A stretch of 64,000 nt of DNA, from contig NZ_PYOC01000004.1 in NCBI RefSeq assembly GCF_003026215.1, forward strand, positions 186,001 to 250,000, given 5' to 3'. A program made the position numbers and the translations under genes. The notes beneath the pieces were generated by a model, which ran no database searches, was not told the origin of the DNA, and saw only the letters and a program-made list of their open reading frames with translations. The DNA comes from Photobacterium indicum (GTDB lineage Bacteria > Pseudomonadota > Gammaproteobacteria > Enterobacterales > Vibrionaceae). Positions 58,182 to 64,000 of the stretch are shown here, piece after piece. Each line of letters opens with the position of its first letter. Position 1 is the first letter of the stretch.

Positions 58182-58232
58182 ATCTCGTGCCTTGAGTGTT
58201 AATCTTCACTAACCAGACACGAGATTTTTTTT
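58182..58232 (+). terminator. Rho-independent terminator of fhs
   Basis: ATCTCGTG (58182-58189) pairs with CACGAGAT (58218-58225), followed by seven or more T. The remaining 200 bases up to the LysR gene are AT-rich without other visible signals. Confidence 0.85.
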
Positions 58233-58448
58233 ATCTTACTGAATACTAACTGTCGTTATACGCACAATAAGTATCACAGGGTAAATGACAAAGTACGCAA
58301 CAAGACTCTTATCAAAGATGTTGTATATGAACATCATAATAATTGATAAGTACTTTTAATACATGGCAAATAATTAGCTACAACATTCACATTTCAAATA
58401 AAAAGCTTTATAAACAATAAGATAAGAAACCACTAATAGAGGTGATAT

Positions 58449-59354
58449 TTACATTTCCAATTTTCTATCTTTAATCATACGGATCGCTTCACGACGAATG
58501 CAATCACGTAGCGGATTTTCAATCGAGTCTGCACGCCAAATAAAAGATAACGTTCGCTTCATATTCAACTCTGGAACATTCAGTGCCACCAACTCGCCAC
58601 GTTCTATATGCTTAACAACATCAAGAAAAGGTAAACAACTTAAATAAGGGCCATTAGTCACTAATGTTCTTAGTACTGAAATCTGTTCATATTCCCGCCA
58701 AACATTCAAATCTTCAATCACACCGTGTAATGCGCTTTCAAAACTCTGCCTTGTACCTGCACCTTGCTCTCGAAGTACCCATTGTGCCTGCTCTAACTGT
58801 GCAAAGCTGACTTTATCTAGCTTGGCATAAGGGTGATATTTAGAAGCAATAATCACAAGATGGTCGTGACACCATACTTCTTGCTCAATACGGCTATCAT
58901 CACAACGGCCTTCAATAATACCCAACTCACATTCAAAATCTCTTACATGATCAACCACTTTCTGGGCATTTTTCACTCTAAGCTTGATACGTAGCTCGGG
59001 GAAATCCTTATCAATAATACTGATAAGCTCTGGTAGCAAGTGTTCTGCGGCAGTTTGACTGGCTGAAATACTGATTTCACCACTCACAATATGTTGATCG
59101 TAAAAGCCTTGTTCAATCTGCTGGGCATCAAATAAGAGCTGTTTTGCCCTTGGTCTTAACCACGCTCCCCAGTACGTTAAGGTCATTTGCTTGCCCTGCC
59201 GCTCAAACAAAGGTCGTCCTAACATCTTTTCTAGCTGTAATAACGCCATGCTAGTTGCTGACTGGGTTAATGCTAGATTATCTGCCGCCTTACTCACACT
59301 ACGAGAACTCGCAACCTCTTCAAATACAGCCAGTTGTTTGAGTGAATACCGCAC
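58449..59354 (-). CDS. LysR-family regulator, YeiE-like
   Basis: A 301-residue regulator starting at GTG, with AGGAG ten bases upstream. The helix-turn-helix LAVFEEVASSRSVSKAADNL with TQSATSMALLQLEKMLG, plus GIIEGRCDD and WVLREQGAGTRQSFE in the effector domain, resemble YeiE, which responds to sulfite and related anions in enterobacteria. It is divergent from the FocA-CBS gene with 220 bases between, so that gene is the likely target. Confidence 0.82.
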   Translation of the reverse strand: MRYSLKQLAVFEEVASSRSVSKAADNLALTQSATSMALLQLEKMLGRPLFERQGKQMTLTYWGAWLRPRAKQLLFDAQQIEQGFYDQHIVSGEISISASQTAAEHLLPELISIIDKDFPELRIKLRVKNAQKVVDHVRDFECELGIIEGRCDDSRIEQEVWCHDHLVIIASKYHPYAKLDKVSFAQLEQAQWVLREQGAGTRQSFESALHGVIEDLNVWREYEQISVLRTLVTNGPYLSCLPFLDVVKHIERGELVALNVPELNMKRTLSFIWRADSIENPLRDCIRREAIRMIKDRKLEM

Positions 59355-59574
59355 TTAATTAAAACTCCTACTATCAAACGTCGATGACATTTTGCCACCT
59401 TACAATATCAATTTTTATGATGAGGGTTAAGAAAACTATCAATTTTACTTGGTGCTCCTCCTCACCTTATTCTGATTACCAGTTACCACAATCAAGGAGA
59501 GGAGAAAATGATGCAACACTATGTACTTACCAGATTCGACCTAAACGTCGGTCTATCGATAAGAGGTTATTAAG

Positions 59575-61053
59575 ATGAGTTCAGCAACAGCATCGACGAA
59601 TAATAACTTCACACCAAAAGAAATGATGAAGCAGGCTGAAAAGTACGCCGTTGGTAAAGCGTCTAAACCAACACGTACAACCATTGCCCTTGCAATTACA
59701 GCAGGGGTTTTCATCGGACTTGCTTTTGTTTTTTATATTACCGTCACCACAGGCAATGGCGGCGTAAGCTGGGGGCTCAACCGTTTCTATGGCGGTCTAG
59801 CTTTTAGTCTCGGGCTTATTCTTGTTGTTATCTGCGGCGGTGAGTTATTTACCAGTACGGTACTGTCTTCCATTGCTCGTGCAAATAACCATATCTCATC
59901 CGGCCGTATGCTGGGCACTTGGGCAAAAGTGTATTTTGGTAACTTCCTCGGTGCCATGCTGCTGTTGTTATTGGTTTCAATGGCGAGTCTTTACCAACTC
60001 GATGGTGGGCAGTGGGGATTAAACGCACTTAATATTGCTCAGCATAAACTGCACCACCAACCGCTTGAAGCTTTCTCATTAGGTGTTCTTTGTAACCTAT
60101 TGGTTTGTCTTGCTATTTGGATGACATTTTGTACTGAAAACATGATGACAAAAATGGTGATTATGATATTGCCGGTCGCCATGTTTGTCAGCACAGGCTT
60201 TGAGCACAGCGTTGCTAACATGTTTATGGTGCCACTTGGTATCACTATCCAGAATTTTGCACCTGAATCATTCTGGCTAAACCTCGGTGTACTACCTGAA
60301 CAATATAACGACCTAACCATCCAGAACTTTATCTTTGCCAATTTAATCCCTGTGACGTTGGGCAACATTGTAGGCGGTGGCGTTCTTGTCGGACTGAGCT
60401 ATTGGGCAATCTTTAGTTCACCAAAAGAACAGCACGCAACAGCAACAATTATTACACCTGACTTCTCAAACACTCACACTCTGAATATGGAACATACTAT
60501 GTTGAACGAAAAGCAATTTGTTAATGACCACATGCGCCCAGCGACAATCACTCTTTTACCTGGCATGCCTGTTGCACAAGCTATTGATATTCTAATGAGT
60601 GAAGACCTAACGGGTGCACCTGTACTGACAACAGACCAACGATTAGTCGGTTTCTTCTCAATCCATGATGCGCTTGTGGATCTGTGGTGTAACGACTACA
60701 TGCCAGATGCTGAATCTAAAGTTCAAGATCTGATGAAACATGAAATTCAAACGGTAAGCCCAGATAATTCCATTCTTGAAATCGCAGAATACATGAGCAT
60801 TGATAAAAACATTCTTTACCCTGTATCTGATGGCGGTATCGCGACACGCTTTACATCACTATCTTTAAATGAGCGAGCACGTGCAATGGTGATTAACCGC
60901 CCTCACTGCTTCCCTGTCGTAAAAGATGAGCAGCTGGTTGGTATTATTACCCGTAAAGAGATTGTCAGCGCACTTCGCCCTGTATACGGCAACATTGTAT
61001 CAGTTACAGAAGTGGCTAATACAGACCCTAAAGCAGTATCTGATATCGCGTAA
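59575..61053 (+). CDS. focA: Formate channel FocA fused to two CBS domains
   Basis: A 492-residue protein, about 205 residues longer than E. coli FocA (285). Residues 1-285 form an FNT pentameric channel: TPKEMMKQAEKYAVGKA at the N-terminus, ITVTTGN, ICGGELFTSTVLS with the gating loop, and GFEHSVANMFMVPLGI with the conserved pore histidine H211. Residues about 316-372 (MRPATITLLPGMPVAQAIDIL) and 383-470 (VQDLMKHEIQTVSPDNSILEI) are CBS domains, which usually bind adenine nucleotides and gate the attached protein. Formate is the likely substrate because the H211 segment follows FocA rather than NirC, but nitrite or hydrosulfide are alternatives. Confidence 0.9.
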   Translation: MSSATASTNNNFTPKEMMKQAEKYAVGKASKPTRTTIALAITAGVFIGLAFVFYITVTTGNGGVSWGLNRFYGGLAFSLGLILVVICGGELFTSTVLSSIARANNHISSGRMLGTWAKVYFGNFLGAMLLLLLVSMASLYQLDGGQWGLNALNIAQHKLHHQPLEAFSLGVLCNLLVCLAIWMTFCTENMMTKMVIMILPVAMFVSTGFEHSVANMFMVPLGITIQNFAPESFWLNLGVLPEQYNDLTIQNFIFANLIPVTLGNIVGGGVLVGLSYWAIFSSPKEQHATATIITPDFSNTHTLNMEHTMLNEKQFVNDHMRPATITLLPGMPVAQAIDILMSEDLTGAPVLTTDQRLVGFFSIHDALVDLWCNDYMPDAESKVQDLMKHEIQTVSPDNSILEIAEYMSIDKNILYPVSDGGIATRFTSLSLNERARAMVINRPHCFPVVKDEQLVGIITRKEIVSALRPVYGNIVSVTEVANTDPKAVSDIA

Positions 61054-61060
61054 TATCTCT

Positions 61061-61093
61061 GTTACCTGCTAGTTCAGCTGGCAGGTAACCTTT
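61061..61093 (+). terminator. Terminator of the FocA-CBS gene
   Basis: GTTACCTGC (61061-61069) pairs with GCAGGTAAC (61081-61089), followed by CTTTAT. The T-run is short. Confidence 0.65.
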
Positions 61094-61149
61094 ATATAAA
61101 TAAAATTGATACCATGCATTACACTGCCTCTAACCACTATATACACCTT

Positions 61150-61803
61150 CTATTTCCGATCCCTATCGTAGATATATTCACGATCTGAAAATGTTCTGAC
61201 CCATTCGGGTTTATAAACGATCAATAACGTCATGATCATGCCATTCAGCAATGCTTCTGGAAATGCCATCAGTGGCATCAGAATAAGATAATTATCAACA
61301 ATATATTGCCACGATACATCCCCTACCCAATAGACCCACCCACTGTTCAGTAGCAGATGAAAGCACATCGTCAATGCACCATTAATAAAAGCAGCAACGA
61401 AAATATAGACAAATATGTGGTGAGTTAAAAAACGGTAACTAAGAAGAAAAATGCCAGTACTAAACAAAATGGGCAAGATCTCCCCCACTAGTGCCGCAAC
61501 CCCAAGATCACCTCCATTAATGCTTCCAAGCACAGCCATTAATACCAGAGGTAATGAACCGATAAATGCCGCAATACGCCAACCATGTATAAGCGTTAGA
61601 GCCGTTACCCCTAAAAAGTGCACCTGCAAACTCTCATGGATACCTGCACGTAAAAGCCATAGCAGCAACAAAATCACCACGGTTGCAAAAACCAGATGTT
61701 GATAGTGCTTGTCTTGTTTGAACTTAGGCCAAAACTCATAGGGGATATTACGTAAAAGTATCCCACATCCAACAAGGTAGCCTCCCCACTGTATCGTTGT
61801 CAT
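61150..61803 (-). CDS. CbiM-like integral membrane protein (COG3235)
   Basis: A 217-residue protein with six to seven hydrophobic segments. HFLGVTALTLIHGWRIAAFIGSLPLVLMA and FPEALLNGMIMTLLIVYKPEWV place it in the energy-coupling-factor S-component/CbiM-like family. True CbiM begins with a conserved metal-binding MHI N-terminus; here the mature N-terminus reads TTIQWGGYLV, so cobalt or nickel transport is not supported. No ECF ATPase or T-component gene is adjacent. Function unknown. Confidence 0.75.
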   Translation of the reverse strand: MTTIQWGGYLVGCGILLRNIPYEFWPKFKQDKHYQHLVFATVVILLLLWLLRAGIHESLQVHFLGVTALTLIHGWRIAAFIGSLPLVLMAVLGSINGGDLGVAALVGEILPILFSTGIFLLSYRFLTHHIFVYIFVAAFINGALTMCFHLLLNSGWVYWVGDVSWQYIVDNYLILMPLMAFPEALLNGMIMTLLIVYKPEWVRTFSDREYIYDRDRK

Positions 61804-62040
61804 TTCACATCCATTAATTTATACGCTTTAATTTAATGACAAATAATCCAGCTATAACCATACTATTTATAAGCTTAAACACTCAGACTTATCAGCATCA
61901 CATCCCTGCTGTATAAGCTTTCATCAGGTGATTTTTATTAACAAAAAAACGACTGCAACTTGTCGTCAGATCAAGTTTTTTTAAACATAACCTGCTAATC
62001 TCATTGCCAGATTATAAGAGAATTTTTAAGGCCTACCTCC

Positions 62041-62541
62041 ATGGATATGACAAACGCTCAACGTTTAATTCTTTCAAACCAGTATTACCTAATGTCTCAA
62101 CTAACACCTGAAAATGAAGCGAAATATCGTCGTTTACAAACTATTGTAGAACGCGGATACGGCTTACAGATGCGTGAGTTAGATAAAGATTTTGGCTGCC
62201 TTCCTGAAGAAGCATGTCGTAACATTATCGATTACATGGAAATGCACCACGCATTACAAGAGTCGTACAAAATGTTAGATGATGCGAGTCAATCACAAGT
62301 AGAACCTCGTCGCCTTCAATTTCTTGGATTTGATGCAGCTACTGAATCACAACAAGTGCACTACGTGCGTTTCTTAACAGAAGAAGAAGGCTTATACCCT
62401 CAGTTTGATAAGTCTGAACATCAGTTCAACAGCCAGGTACCGATGCAAGATAAGTATCAACGTATGCTACAAACATGGCGTAACTGTCCACGTCAGTATC
62501 ACTTATCAAGCAGTGAAATTACGCAAATTTTAAGTGCATAA
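62041..62541 (+). CDS. yfbU: YfbU family protein
   Basis: A 166-residue cytosolic protein that aligns end to end with E. coli YfbU (164 residues): [49 protein letters not shown], and [16 protein letters not shown]. The family has no settled biochemical function. The gene is monocistronic with its own terminator. Confidence 0.95.
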   Translation: MDMTNAQRLILSNQYYLMSQLTPENEAKYRRLQTIVERGYGLQMRELDKDFGCLPEEACRNIIDYMEMHHALQESYKMLDDASQSQVEPRRLQFLGFDAATESQQVHYVRFLTEEEGLYPQFDKSEHQFNSQVPMQDKYQRMLQTWRNCPRQYHLSSSEITQILSA

Positions 62542-62586
62542 TTGATGCTGTTATAATCAATTTACTGACTTGTAGAACTTACATTT

Positions 62587-62614
62587 AAAACCGGAGGACT
62601 CCCTCCGGTTTTGT
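62587..62614 (+). terminator. Rho-independent terminator of yfbU
   Basis: AAAACCGGAGG (62587-62597) pairs with CCTCCGGTTTT (62602-62612) around ACTC. Confidence 0.85.
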
Positions 62615-62815
62615 CATTTCTGTGTGGGGAATATTTTTTGTGATAATACGCATCAGTAAGCACAAGATGAGTTACTTTTGACACGCATGTGAAATATGAA
62701 AATTTAAAAGCGCTAGCGACTTAAAATATTAATGAACACAGCCACTATTTGGCTATAATCACAATAAATTACCCTGTATATAAGAATATAATTAAAAGAA
62801 ATTATTATTAAACTT

Positions 62816-64000
<1,185 letters not shown>

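Overview
The window looks like a chromosomal segment of a member of the Vibrionaceae, most likely a Photobacterium of the P. profundum type. This rests on protein family resemblance (YcaO, PflB, PflA, YfbU, XthA, GrxB, RluF and YqhD all read as gamma-proteobacterial orthologues), a seven-copy tandem tRNA-Tyr array, a lysine riboswitch in front of an NhaC-type transporter, and a VieSAB-like signalling cassette. No transposase, integrase, phage gene or CRISPR array was seen. The species name is an inference.

Layout. 1-5 kb: start of rluF (cut by the window edge) and a two-gene RND efflux pump. 5.0-6.4 kb: seven near-identical tRNA-Tyr genes behind one stable-RNA-type promoter and one terminator. 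6.5-13 kb: an orphan VieB-like receiver protein, glutathionyl-hydroquinone reductase, an ornithine/alanine racemase-like PLP enzyme with a LysR gene upstream, and a secreted EEP-fold nuclease/phosphatase. 13-18.7 kb: a BCCT transporter, a lysine riboswitch with an NhaC/LysW-type transporter, xthA and grxB. 18.8-22 kb: a basic-amino-acid ABC transporter in artPIQM order. 22.2-24.9 kb: a chitin-oligosaccharide-binding-like SBP preceded by a decayed copy of its own 5' part, then an ArsR-type regulator. 25-28 kb: a translationally coupled M20 dipeptidase/YfcC permease pair. 28.7-31.1 kb: a chemoreceptor followed by a decayed copy of its own 5' end.

31-46 kb is the pyruvate formate-lyase locus: ycaO, a class II FNR-type promoter, a DUF3360 permease where enterobacteria have focA, pflB, a terminator, then a three-gene VieB-VieS-VieA-like phosphorelay/c-di-GMP cassette, and only then pflA. 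46-56 kb: an uncharacterised secreted or anchored protein, a TctCBA tricarboxylate transporter, a candidate 50-residue membrane protein, yqhD, a DJ-1/PfpI protein with a divergent LysR gene, and a CitA/CitB-type two-component system. 56-61 kb: fhs (formate-tetrahydrofolate ligase) with a PurR-like operator, a YeiE-like LysR gene, and a formate channel fused to two CBS domains. 61-64 kb: a CbiM-like membrane protein, yfbU, and a PgtC-like binding protein cut by the window end.

The theme of the second half is formate: made by PflB (activated by PflA), moved by the FocA-CBS channel and possibly the DUF3360 permease, and assimilated by Fhs. Terminators and promoters were read by eye; no search or folding program was run.
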